A stretch of 64,000 nt of DNA, taken from Arsenicibacter rosenii. Its GTDB lineage: Bacteria; Bacteroidota; Bacteroidia; Cytophagales; Spirosomataceae. The notes below the pieces were generated by a model. The model ran no database searches. It saw nothing but the letters and a program-made list of their open reading frames with translations, and was not told the DNA's origin. Position numbers and translations under genes: made by a program. Each line of letters begins with the position of its first letter. The first letter of the stretch is position 1. This document shows, piece after piece, positions 53,781 to 61,641 of this stretch. The stretch is taken from NCBI RefSeq assembly GCF_001870735.1, contig NZ_MORL01000026.1, positions 1 to 64,000 on the forward strand, read 5' to 3'.

Positions 53781-56162
53781 ATGCTTCGTAATTACCTTAA
53801 AATCGCGGTCCGCAGTCTGTGGAAAAACCGGTTGTTTACGACGATCAATATCGTGGGCTTGTCTACCGGCCTGGCCAGTGTGATTATACTGCTCTTGTTT
53901 GTGCAGAAGTCCTTTACGTTTGACGGGTTTCACCGCGATATTGACCGGCTGTATTTTGTACAAACGAAAAGCGACGACAAGGCCTACGGGCAAACCGTCT
54001 ATCCGCTGCTGGGACAGCTGCTTAAGGAGTACCCTGAGATTGAAACCGGTACGCACATTCAGACCTGGAGTTATCCGTGGATTACAGCCAATGGCAAGAA
54101 CGTCCAGGAGTCAACAGTTTACGCCGACTCTACCTTTTTTGATGTATTTTCCTTTCCGTTAAAATACGGCGACGCGGCCACGGCGCTCAAAACGAAACAG
54201 TCCGTTGTACTGGTCGATAAGGTTGCTCAAAACCTGTTCGGCAATACGAATCCGGTCGGGAAGGCGGTAACGCTGGATGACACCCTGCAATACACCGTCA
54301 CCGGCGTCCTGAAAGAGCTGCCGGCCAATTCCTCTACTCAGTTTGATGTGTTGCTGCCGGCTGCCAACCTGTACGACTTTCCGGGCTTTAAAGAGAATGC
54401 CGACTGGTATAACACCTTTGCGCAGATTTTTGTGAAGCTCCGGCCCGACGCCGACCCGCGCAAGCTGGAAGCCAAATTTCCGGCGCTGGTTAAAACGCAC
54501 TTTCACAGGGAGGCTCAGAACCGGCAGATTCTGCTGGCACCGGTCAAAGACCGTGTTTTTATTGATGAGCCCAACTTCAAAAACATTCTGTACGGGGCTA
54601 TCACCATAGCGGCCTTCATCCTGCTCATTACCAGCATCAACCTTATTAACCTGAGTATGGCGTCTTCGCTGATGCGCATCAAAGAGGTCTCCGTAAAACG
54701 CGTTATCGGTTCGGCTACCCGTCAGATTCTGGCTCAGTTCTGGGTCGAAGCCGGCCTCGTGGTGTTCCTCTCGCTCGGGCTATCCCTGCTCTTTGCTTTT
54801 TATGTGCTGGTGCCGCAGTTTAATGAATTCCGGCAGGGACGTATGCAGCTGACCATCGATCCGGCTACGGATTATCCGACGTTTCTGCGCGTTTTCGGCA
54901 TTGCGCTGCTGGTTACGCTGGTAGCCGGTACCTACCCTGCCTACCAGCTCAACAAACTCAACCTGACCAACAGCCTTAAAGGCAAGCTGCAAAGCAATCC
55001 GCGCGGCAACCGGATGACCCAAAACAGCCTGATTGTGGTTCAGTTTGCCATTGCCGTACTCTTTATCATCGGCACCATCGCCGTCCGCCAGCAGATCAGC
55101 TTTATGAAAAGTGCAGACTTAGGATTCAACAAAGACAATCTGCTGGTTGTCAGCACAAATCTGGATTATAAAGACCCGAAAACGGCCAACAGTCAGTTTA
55201 CCGGCATCATCGACCGGCTCCGCAAAAACCCGCATGTCACCAGCCTGGCTAGTTCGGCGGTTATCCCGACCCGCTACTGGTCTAATTACAACGATTATGA
55301 GCCCGTTGGCACCGCCCGAAAGTTTGTGAACCTGCGGCACGTTGCCGGCGGTATCGGCTATACCCAAACGTTTGGCATCCGGCTGGTCGAAGGCCGTGAT
55401 TTTTCAGAGACGATTGCCAGCGACGCTACCTCGAAACCTGTTTTAATCAACGAATCAGCCAAAAAGGCATTTGGCTGGACTACGGCAGTCGGCAAACAGA
55501 TTCAGGGCCGCAACTCCTCGGAAGTCCTGACGGTGATCGGCGTGATGAAAGACTTTCACTACCAGTCGCTGAAAGACAAGATTGAGCCGCTGCTGCATTG
55601 GTACGGGGGTAAAATGGACCTAAAAGACTACCTCACGATCCGGCTCGACGACGTCCGGAACAGCCCGGCTATCGTGGCAGAACTGGAAGCAGCCTTTAAA
55701 CAGATTCCCGCCAAACGGCCCTTCAAATACGTCTACATGAGCGACGAAGTTGACAAGACCTACATAGGGACCGAAGGCGTCTGGAAAATGATCAACTTCA
55801 CGGCGATTCTGGCCATTCTGACGGCCTGTGCGGGCATTTTCGGGCTGATTACCCTGGCGGCCCGTCAGCGCACGAAGGAAATCGGTATCCGGAAAGTCCT
55901 CGGTGCTTCGGTAGTCAGTATCACGGTTATGCTGTGCCGCCACTTTCTGTGGCTGGTGGCCCTGGCGGCACTCATTGCCATACCAATCGCCTATTGGGGG
56001 CTCGACAAATACCTGAGCGCCTATGCCTACCGCGCCCCGCTCAGCCCATGGATATTCATCATCGGCGGCATCGCGGCCCTGCTGATTGCCCTCCTGACCA
56101 TCAGCTATCAAACCATCCGCGCCGCCCTCATCAATCCTGTACGGTCCTTAAAGAGTGAATGA
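53781..56162 (+). CDS. FtsX/MacB-like ABC transporter permease
   Basis: A 793-residue permease starting MLRNYLKIAVRSLWKNRLFT. The order is: first membrane helix (FTTINIVGLSTGLASVIILL), a MacB-PCD domain, FtsX block 1 with IKEVSVKRVIGSATRQILAQ, a second periplasmic region, FtsX block 2 with TKEIGIRKVLGASVVSITVM. It closes with INPVRSLKSE, the standard family ending. No ATPase is nearby, as is usual for these clusters. A second permease of the same family follows 113 bp downstream, so the two probably form one transcript under the GTCCG-type operator. Confidence 0.92.
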   Translation: MLRNYLKIAVRSLWKNRLFTTINIVGLSTGLASVIILLLFVQKSFTFDGFHRDIDRLYFVQTKSDDKAYGQTVYPLLGQLLKEYPEIETGTHIQTWSYPWITANGKNVQESTVYADSTFFDVFSFPLKYGDAATALKTKQSVVLVDKVAQNLFGNTNPVGKAVTLDDTLQYTVTGVLKELPANSSTQFDVLLPAANLYDFPGFKENADWYNTFAQIFVKLRPDADPRKLEAKFPALVKTHFHREAQNRQILLAPVKDRVFIDEPNFKNILYGAITIAAFILLITSINLINLSMASSLMRIKEVSVKRVIGSATRQILAQFWVEAGLVVFLSLGLSLLFAFYVLVPQFNEFRQGRMQLTIDPATDYPTFLRVFGIALLVTLVAGTYPAYQLNKLNLTNSLKGKLQSNPRGNRMTQNSLIVVQFAIAVLFIIGTIAVRQQISFMKSADLGFNKDNLLVVSTNLDYKDPKTANSQFTGIIDRLRKNPHVTSLASSAVIPTRYWSNYNDYEPVGTARKFVNLRHVAGGIGYTQTFGIRLVEGRDFSETIASDATSKPVLINESAKKAFGWTTAVGKQIQGRNSSEVLTVIGVMKDFHYQSLKDKIEPLLHWYGGKMDLKDYLTIRLDDVRNSPAIVAELEAAFKQIPAKRPFKYVYMSDEVDKTYIGTEGVWKMINFTAILAILTACAGIFGLITLAARQRTKEIGIRKVLGASVVSITVMLCRHFLWLVALAALIAIPIAYWGLDKYLSAYAYRAPLSPWIFIIGGIAALLIALLTISYQTIRAALINPVRSLKSE

Positions 56163-56260
56163 GCGAATTGATTGAGTGATTGAGCGATTGAGTGATTGAG
56201 TGGGTCGTAATCGTAAATGCGGGTATCAGTGTAAATCCCCGCTAAATCACTCAATCACTA
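56163..56260. repeat. GATTGAGT-type tandem repeat
   Basis: GATTGAGTGATTGAGC and close variants are repeated in tandem (about 56168-56199) and face ATCACTCAATCAC (about 56247-56259), so the region can fold back. Similar short tracts lie at 13008-13040 and 27737-27770. Confidence 0.6.
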
Positions 56261-56275
56261 AATCCATCAACTACC

Positions 56276-58729
56276 ATGTTCCAAAACTACCTTAAGATCG
56301 CCTGGCGGAACCTGCTGCAACAGAAGGGGTTTTCGTTCATTAACATTTTCGGGCTGACTATCGGCCTGACCTGTTGCTTCCTGATTTTGCTGTTTGTACG
56401 GCATGAACTCAGCTACGACAAGTTTCATGCGAAGTATGACCGCATTTACCGGATCAACTACCTGCCGAAATTCGCGGGGCTGACGGAGCCGCTGGCCCTG
56501 ACGCCACCGCCGGTATCGCCGCTGCTGGCCGCAAACTTCCCGGAAGTGGAAACGTCGGCGCGGATGTTCCGGAGCCCGGCCACGGTTGAGGTGCGGGCTA
56601 CCGGACAACATGCACCGGTTAAGTTTGACGAAGAGCGATTTTTCTTCAGCGATCCGGCTATCCTTACTATCTTTTCGTTCCACTTTCTGAAAGGAGACCC
56701 CCATACCGCCCTGCGCGATAAATTCGCGGTTGTGGTCTCCGCAAAGGCTGCTCAGCGCTATTTCGGCAGTACCGACCCGATCGGGAAAACACTGATCTAC
56801 GAAGGAAAACACCCGATGACCATTACCGGCGTTATTGAGGACTTCCCGGACAACTCGCACATCTACCCCGACATGATCGCCAACTATGAGACCATGTTTG
56901 CGACAGAAAACGAGGCGGCCCGCAAGAATCTGCCGTATAACTTTGTGATTTCGCATTCGTACACCTACGTACTGCTGCGGCCGGGCCATGCGCCGGAGCG
57001 GGTAAATGCCCGGTTTCCGGCTTTCCTGAAAACCCATGCCGATAAGGAAATCGCATCCGGTATCGAATACACCCTGGAGCCGATGCGTGATTTTCATCTC
57101 CGCTCAACCGCCCAGAACACGCCTGAGCCTGCCGGTAGCATTACCTATGTCTACATTTTTATGGGCATTGCGGGCATTACCCTCCTGATTGCCTGTATCA
57201 ATTTTATCAACCTGTCGACGGCCCGCTCGCTGCGCCGTGCCAAAGAAGTAGGTATCCGGAAGGTATTGGGCAGCGAAAAGAAACAGCTGATCGCTCAGTT
57301 TTTAGGCGAATCACTCCTGCTCAGCTTTCTGGCACTGGTATCATCGCTGGTGCTGATCGGCGTACTGCTTCCGGTCCTGAACACCCTCACCAATAAGCAG
57401 CTGACCCTGAACTATCTGCTCAAAGACATGTGGCTATTGCCTGCTTTTATCGGCATCGCCGTTTTATCGGGTGTCCTGTCCGGTGTTTATCCGGCCTTTT
57501 TTGTCTCCGGTTTTCAGCCGATTGTCACGCTGAAGGGCAGCTTTTCGAGTGCGAAAGCCAGGGGTGGTCTGTTACGGCAGGCATTGCTCGGGGTTCAGTT
57601 GGCAGCCTCTATCGCCTTGATCATCGGTGCCCTGGTTACGTTTCAGCAACTCACCTTCCTGCGCGATCAGCCGCTGGGCTTCGACAAGGATTTTATCATT
57701 ACCGTAAACACCCGCAACCAGAAGATTACCAACGTATTTGCTTCGGCTTCGGACAGTAGCTATCAACGGCTGAAGACCTTCCGTGAAGTGCTGCTGCGTA
57801 ATCCGCAGGTGCAGGACATTACGCTGTCGAACAACCCGCTCGGGTCAGGGGGCGTACACCGGAATGTAGTGCCGGAAGGCTACACGCAGAAAGAAAATCT
57901 GATGTTTACCGCCATTCTGGCCGTTGATCACAATTTTGCCGAAACGTACGGGCTTAAGCTGGTCGCCGGCCGGCATTTTTCGGAAGCGTATGCGATGGAC
58001 AAAACCGCCGCGTTTCTGATCAACGAAGCAGCCGTGAAGCAGTATGGCTGGAAAACACCTTCAGCCGCCATCGGCAAAGGCCTGAACGTAGAAGGGAAAC
58101 AAGGCAAGATCATCGGCGTCCTGAAAGACTTTCATAATCAGTCACTGTATGCTCCCATCGACGGGCTGGTCATGAGCATTTCCCAACCCGAACTAACGGT
58201 TTTTTCGATTAAACTCCGGCCTAAACAGGTTCAGCAAACCATTGGCTTTATCCGTCAGCAATGGGACCGGTTTTTCCCCGAAAAAAGCTTTGATTACGCC
58301 TTTCTGGATCAGAATCTGGCACAGCAATATGACCGTGACCAGCGACTGAGTAAACTCATCAGCTACTTTGCCATCATGGCCATTCTGATTTCGTGCATGG
58401 GTTTGTTTGGGCTGGTCTCGCTGGTAACCCAGCAGAAAACCAAGGAAATCGGCATCCGGAAAGTACTGGGTGCTTCAGTGCCGGGGCTGGTAGCCATGCT
58501 TTCGAAAGGCTATGTCGGGCTCGTACTGATTGCCATGGTCATAGCATCGCCGCTGGCGTGGTGGGGCATGAATCAATGGCTTCAGACCTTCGCATATAAA
58601 ATCGACATTGCCTGGTGGATTTTTGCCCTCGCCGGTTTACTAACCCTGCTGATTACGCTCATCACCGTTTCATTCCAGTCGGTTAAGGCCGCCCTTATCA
58701 ATCCGGTACGATCCCTGCGCAGCGAGTAG
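56276..58729 (+). CDS. FtsX/MacB-like ABC transporter permease
   Basis: An 817-residue permease starting MFQNYLKIAWRNLLQQKGFS. Same architecture as its upstream neighbour: helix 1 (FINIFGLTIGLTCCFLILLF), MacB-PCD domain, FtsX block 1 (AKEVGIRKVLGSEKKQLIAQ), second periplasmic domain, FtsX block 2 (TKEIGIRKVLGASVPGLVAM), and the family ending INPVRSLRSE. The two are paralogues by layout but differ widely in sequence, so they are old duplicates that may form a heterodimer. Substrate unknown. Confidence 0.92.
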   Translation: MFQNYLKIAWRNLLQQKGFSFINIFGLTIGLTCCFLILLFVRHELSYDKFHAKYDRIYRINYLPKFAGLTEPLALTPPPVSPLLAANFPEVETSARMFRSPATVEVRATGQHAPVKFDEERFFFSDPAILTIFSFHFLKGDPHTALRDKFAVVVSAKAAQRYFGSTDPIGKTLIYEGKHPMTITGVIEDFPDNSHIYPDMIANYETMFATENEAARKNLPYNFVISHSYTYVLLRPGHAPERVNARFPAFLKTHADKEIASGIEYTLEPMRDFHLRSTAQNTPEPAGSITYVYIFMGIAGITLLIACINFINLSTARSLRRAKEVGIRKVLGSEKKQLIAQFLGESLLLSFLALVSSLVLIGVLLPVLNTLTNKQLTLNYLLKDMWLLPAFIGIAVLSGVLSGVYPAFFVSGFQPIVTLKGSFSSAKARGGLLRQALLGVQLAASIALIIGALVTFQQLTFLRDQPLGFDKDFIITVNTRNQKITNVFASASDSSYQRLKTFREVLLRNPQVQDITLSNNPLGSGGVHRNVVPEGYTQKENLMFTAILAVDHNFAETYGLKLVAGRHFSEAYAMDKTAAFLINEAAVKQYGWKTPSAAIGKGLNVEGKQGKIIGVLKDFHNQSLYAPIDGLVMSISQPELTVFSIKLRPKQVQQTIGFIRQQWDRFFPEKSFDYAFLDQNLAQQYDRDQRLSKLISYFAIMAILISCMGLFGLVSLVTQQKTKEIGIRKVLGASVPGLVAMLSKGYVGLVLIAMVIASPLAWWGMNQWLQTFAYKIDIAWWIFALAGLLTLLITLITVSFQSVKAALINPVRSLRSE

Positions 58730-58735
58730 CTTTTT

Positions 58736-58841
58736 GTCCGCAAACGAACGGAAAACCGTCCGTTTGCGGACAAAAACAAAGACAAACAAAAACACAAATA
58801 CCTGAAAATCAATCTCTATTCCTTTTTGGCATAGGATTTGG
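58736..58841 (+). promoter_or_regulatory. GTCCG-type operator pair and promoter-like element after the permeases
   Basis: GTCCGCAAACGAACGGAA (starting 58736) and the palindrome GTCCGTTTGCGGAC (58758-58771), 22 bp apart, repeat the arrangement at 53557-53591. The two also form an imperfect hairpin that could end the permease transcript. TGGCAT-AGGAT-TTGGC (58827-58842) follows 55 bp later as a possible promoter, pointing to 58883 and beyond. Confidence 0.5.
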
Positions 58842-58882
58842 CATGTTGTAGATAAGGCTTTAGCCTATAAACAACAGATACG

Positions 58883-59014
58883 ATGAAGGTCCGAAACAAT
58901 ACTGGTATTCCTTTCGGAGCGCACTTAATACTACGGGGCCAATGGTTTCTTCGGCAGATACGGGGAAACGATTGGCCCTTATTTTTTACCGGCTGGCACC
59001 GACAGAACACATGA
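58883..59014 (+). CDS. Possible 43-residue peptide frame in a short transcript
   Basis: An ATG at 58883 opens a 43-codon frame (MKVRNNTGIPFGAHLILRGQ at the start, rich in Arg and Trp). It runs through the stem-loop at 58936-58978, so either the frame or the terminator is real, not both as usual. No family is recognised, and this could simply be part of a small RNA. Recorded because the stretch lies between a promoter-like element and a terminator. Confidence 0.2.
   Translation: MKVRNNTGIPFGAHLILRGQWFLRQIRGNDWPLFFTGWHRQNT
58936..58987 (+). terminator. Terminator of a putative short transcript
   Basis: GGGCCAATGGTTTC (58936-58949) pairs with GAAACGATTGGCCC (58965-58978) with one mismatch, followed by TTATTTTTT. 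It lies about 110-140 bp after the promoter-like element at 58827, with no established gene in between, so it may end a small RNA of roughly 130-150 bases. Confidence 0.55.
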
Positions 59015-59131
59015 TCAGAAAAAAGTAAAGTACCTGCACGCTTTTTTCATCATTTGTCGTTCTTCATACGTTATTCTCCGCCATCAGGAGCCATTCAACA
59101 GCTTTTCATTCTTTATTCCCCCCGCTCAGGC

Positions 59132-59794
59132 ATGAAACAATTATTCACTCTTTTCGCTCTGCTACTCCTTCAGCTGACAGCCATGGCGCAGCGGTCGTCA
59201 GTGAGCAAAAACATCATTGTCGATGATCTGATCATGACCATTAAGGTCGACATCGAAGAACCGGGCCGTACGCTCCATTACCACAAGCGGTTTAACATCG
59301 AAGGAATGGACTCCGTTGAACGGCAGGCGCTCGAAACCCGCATTCTGGATTCGCTGGGTGTTAACGGCCCGGCTAAAGCCAAACGATTTCAGGATAATCA
59401 GCCGGTCGCCAGCGCACACGGTGCCGTGATCAGTTCACGCAGCCGTGGGTATGGGGCGACAAACAGTGAAGTACGGTCAGTCACAACCGGACGGCGGCCA
59501 ACCGGTGAACCGATTGAGGAGGTCGTCGTGACAGGCTATGCCAAAAAACCGGATAGCTGGAGCAAAGAGCCGGTCGACAACGAAACCATCGAGAAGCTGA
59601 CAACAAACGACAACATGCCGTACAGCAAACAGATCAAGGACGATCCCGAAACCGGTCGTCTGTTTATGCGGTATCGTTATGAGAAAGACGGAGAAGAATT
59701 CATTTTTGAGCGGACAGTCAACGCACAGGGAAAATCAGATAAGGAAAAAAGCCGCATCATCCGCGAAACCGAAAAAAGTCTCGGACTAAAGTAA
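59132..59794 (+). CDS. Exported protein with TonB-box-like segment, unknown
   Basis: A 220-residue exported protein from the ATG at 59132 (MKQLFTLFALLLLQLTAMAQ is the signal peptide). A first part contains DLIMTIKVDIEEPGRTLHYH; the middle has GEPIEEVVVTGYAKKPDSW. EEVVVTGYA is nearly identical to the conserved sequence at the start of the plug region of SusC-like receptors (usually xEVVVTGYG), here in a protein that has no barrel. The last third is a charged domain (FMRYRYEKDGEEFIFERTV). It may be a periplasmic accessory to a TonB-dependent system, but that is speculation. The next gene follows by 12 bp, so they form an operon. Confidence 0.78.
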   Translation: MKQLFTLFALLLLQLTAMAQRSSVSKNIIVDDLIMTIKVDIEEPGRTLHYHKRFNIEGMDSVERQALETRILDSLGVNGPAKAKRFQDNQPVASAHGAVISSRSRGYGATNSEVRSVTTGRRPTGEPIEEVVVTGYAKKPDSWSKEPVDNETIEKLTTNDNMPYSKQIKDDPETGRLFMRYRYEKDGEEFIFERTVNAQGKSDKEKSRIIRETEKSLGLK

Positions 59795-59806
59795 CCCTTT
59801 TCACTC

Positions 59807-60100
59807 ATGGCACATATTGCAATCCCTATTCCGACGGTGCCCGGCAAACAGGACATCGAAATTGACGTAACGATTAACGGCCAGAAACAGGCCCTGCATT
59901 ATCGCGTAGAACTGTTCTACTGGGGCGACTGCACCGTACCTACCTTTGACCGGGTCGACTGCATCCGGCAGATGCTGTCCAGCTATGATCAGGACTGGAC
60001 GCTGTATTACATCGGTTCGCCGACCGACAAGTTTGTACCGGTGACCTTCGTCAAAAAAGAGGATCTGGTCAAACAGCGGCAATTAATGACCATGGCATAA
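59807..60100 (+). CDS. Conserved hypothetical cytosolic protein
   Basis: A 97-residue protein with no signal peptide: a beta-rich first half (HIAIPIPTVPGKQDIEIDVT, INGQKQALHYRVELFYWGD) and a helix (DRVDCIRQMLSSYDQDW) before YYIGSPTDKFVPVTFVKK. No family is recognised. It follows the preceding exported protein by 12 bp and ends at a bidirectional terminator shared with the convergent chaperone gene. Function unknown. Confidence 0.7.
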   Translation: MAHIAIPIPTVPGKQDIEIDVTINGQKQALHYRVELFYWGDCTVPTFDRVDCIRQMLSSYDQDWTLYYIGSPTDKFVPVTFVKKEDLVKQRQLMTMA

Positions 60101-60118
60101 ACAGCCGGACAGGTATAA

Positions 60119-60160
60119 CAAACGGACGGTAACGGTGAAAGTTGCCGTCCGTTTGTTTTT
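60119..60160. terminator. Bidirectional terminator before the CbpM gene end
   Basis: CAAACGGACGGTAAC (60119-60133) pairs with GTTGCCGTCCGTTTG (60141-60155) with one mismatch, followed by TTTTT. It lies between convergent genes. Confidence 0.85.
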
Positions 60161-60455
60161 ACATCGGTTCGTAAAACGACAGCCGGTTTTGCAGCCGGAC
60201 AATTTGCTGCTGCAAATCCTCGATTCGTTCCAGCAGTCCGGTAACGACATCCATATCATCCGGGTGAATGGCCAGGTCCTGATGCAGGCGTACCAGTTTT
60301 TCCAGCCGTACCAGCTGACCGGGATGGATATAGACCCTCTGCTCAATGATCATGGTCTCAATCAGGCCATTATGTTCAAGGGCCTCAATAAAGGCGGATT
60401 CTACCTGATGATACACGCAGAACTCACGGATTGAAATTAATTGCTCAGTATTCAT
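60159..60455 (-). CDS. cbpM: Chaperone modulator CbpM
   Basis: A 98-residue protein of the CbpM/MerR-like modulator family: ISIREFCVYHQVESAFIEALEHNGLIE is the partial MerR-type fold (in parts ISIREFCVYHQVE and IEALEHNGLIE), and the second half is a coiled helix DVVTGLLERIEDLQQQIVRL. CbpM binds the J domain of CbpA and inhibits its co-chaperone action. It lies directly downstream of the DnaJ-type gene, separated by 16 bp, the standard cbpA-cbpM order. Confidence 0.9.
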   Translation of the reverse strand: MNTEQLISIREFCVYHQVESAFIEALEHNGLIETMIIEQRVYIHPGQLVRLEKLVRLHQDLAIHPDDMDVVTGLLERIEDLQQQIVRLQNRLSFYEPM

Positions 60456-60471
60456 ACAGTGTGTGTTGCGG

Positions 60472-61380
60472 TTAACGGTTGGCTAGTTTCCGGAATAGTT
60501 CTTTTTGTTCATCGGTCAGGTCAGTAGGTATTTTAACCTGCCATTGCACATATAAATCGCCGAAGGCGCCCTCCTGGTTGTAGACCGGAAAGCCCTTGCC
60601 TTTCAGGCGGCTTTTTCCGCCATTCTGGGTACCGGCGGCCACCGGAATTTTCACTTTACCGTTCAGGGTTTCGATTACCTTTTCACCACCCAGTACGGCC
60701 GTATACAGGTCAATCTCCTCCTCAACGTATACATCATGGCCTTTCCGTTTGTAGCGGTCATCGTCGGCCACCAGAATAGTGATGTATAAATCGCCTTTTG
60801 GCCCGCCGTTGACGCCCGGTCCGCCATAGCCTGCGAGTTTTATTTTCTGCCCGTTCTCAACACCAGCCTTAATGGTAATGCCAATCTGCTGCCCGTCGAG
60901 GGTGAGCGTCTGTTTGTGTGTTGTGTAGGCATCGCGCAGGCTCAGGTGCAGTTCAGCCTGATAGTCGGAGCCGCGAAATTTGGCTGGCCGGCCGCCGGTA
61001 CGTGTCCGCCCGCCTTCCTGGCCAAACATCGACGAAAGGAAGTCGGAGAAGTCAGCCCCGCCAAAGCCGTCTGAGAAATCATACTCCCCGCCCGTGCCTG
61101 CATGCTGCCGGGCTTGTTGCTGCCGTTGTTGTTTCGCCTGTTCATACTGATCGGCATACGCCCAGTCTTTCCCATACTGATCGTATTTTTTCCGTTTTTC
61201 CGGATCGCTCAGTACTTCGTTTGCTTCGTTGAGCTGCTGAAACTTTTTTTGCGCTTCCGCATCATTCGGGTTCAGGTCCGGATGCAGTTTGCGGGCCAGC
61301 TTCCGGTACGCCTTTTTTATGTCTTCGTCGGAGGCAGTTTTCGGTACCCCCAGCACGGTATAATAATCCACAAATTCCAT
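60472..61380 (-). CDS. cbpA: DnaJ-type co-chaperone CbpA (curved DNA-binding protein)
   Basis: A 302-residue type II J protein. The J domain (residues 5-70) has [20 protein letters not shown] and the catalytic HPD in [11 protein letters not shown] glycine/aromatic-rich linker ([20 protein letters not shown]) precedes the C-terminal substrate-binding barrel ([40 protein letters not shown]) and there is no zinc finger, as in CbpA rather than DnaJ. It would work with DnaK on stressed proteins. CbpM is encoded 16 bp downstream. Confidence 0.94.
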   Translation of the reverse strand: MEFVDYYTVLGVPKTASDEDIKKAYRKLARKLHPDLNPNDAEAQKKFQQLNEANEVLSDPEKRKKYDQYGKDWAYADQYEQAKQQRQQQARQHAGTGGEYDFSDGFGGADFSDFLSSMFGQEGGRTRTGGRPAKFRGSDYQAELHLSLRDAYTTHKQTLTLDGQQIGITIKAGVENGQKIKLAGYGGPGVNGGPKGDLYITILVADDDRYKRKGHDVYVEEEIDLYTAVLGGEKVIETLNGKVKIPVAAGTQNGGKSRLKGKGFPVYNQEGAFGDLYVQWQVKIPTDLTDEQKELFRKLANR

Positions 61381-61440
61381 GTTCGTGTGTGTTTAGCGGT
61401 GTAATTTTCCACAAATTTCCCCCTGTACCTATAACAGATA

Positions 61441-61554
61441 TCAGCCGTTTGTAGTTACGCCATCCTTGACAAATTCATGGTTTTCGTATTGTTCATAATT
61501 CCACCAGTCAGCCCGTGCAGCAGGAATCCGGTATTTGTTCAGAAAACGGTCCAT
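61441..61554 (-). pseudogene. Possible remnant of a REP-associated tyrosine transposase (RAYT)
   Basis: A 37-residue frame starting MDRFLNKYRIPAARADWWNY. The NKYRIPxARxxxWxY start is the typical opening of the Bacteroidota RAYT/Y1 transposase group, which continues with a TIxT motif and HUH site. Here the match ends after about 22 residues and a stop follows. It would be a truncated fragment left between two operons. Such transposases act on REP-like palindromes, of which several occur in this window. The similarity is recognised by eye only. Confidence 0.35.
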
Positions 61555-61584
61555 ACTCTTTAGACGGACCACTACAAAAAAGAA

Positions 61585-61617
61585 ACGCCCCCGGTCAGAC
61601 ATGCTGACCGGGGGCGT
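61585..61617 (-). terminator. Terminator of the SusC/SusD operon
   Basis: ACGCCCCCGGTCAG (61585-61598) pairs with CTGACCGGGGGCGT (61604-61617), 14 bp perfect. On the minus strand it is followed by TTTCTTTTTTG, a strong terminator signal 25 bp after the SusD stop. Confidence 0.92.
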
Positions 61618-61641
61618 CATTCAGTAATACAAACCTTTGTC

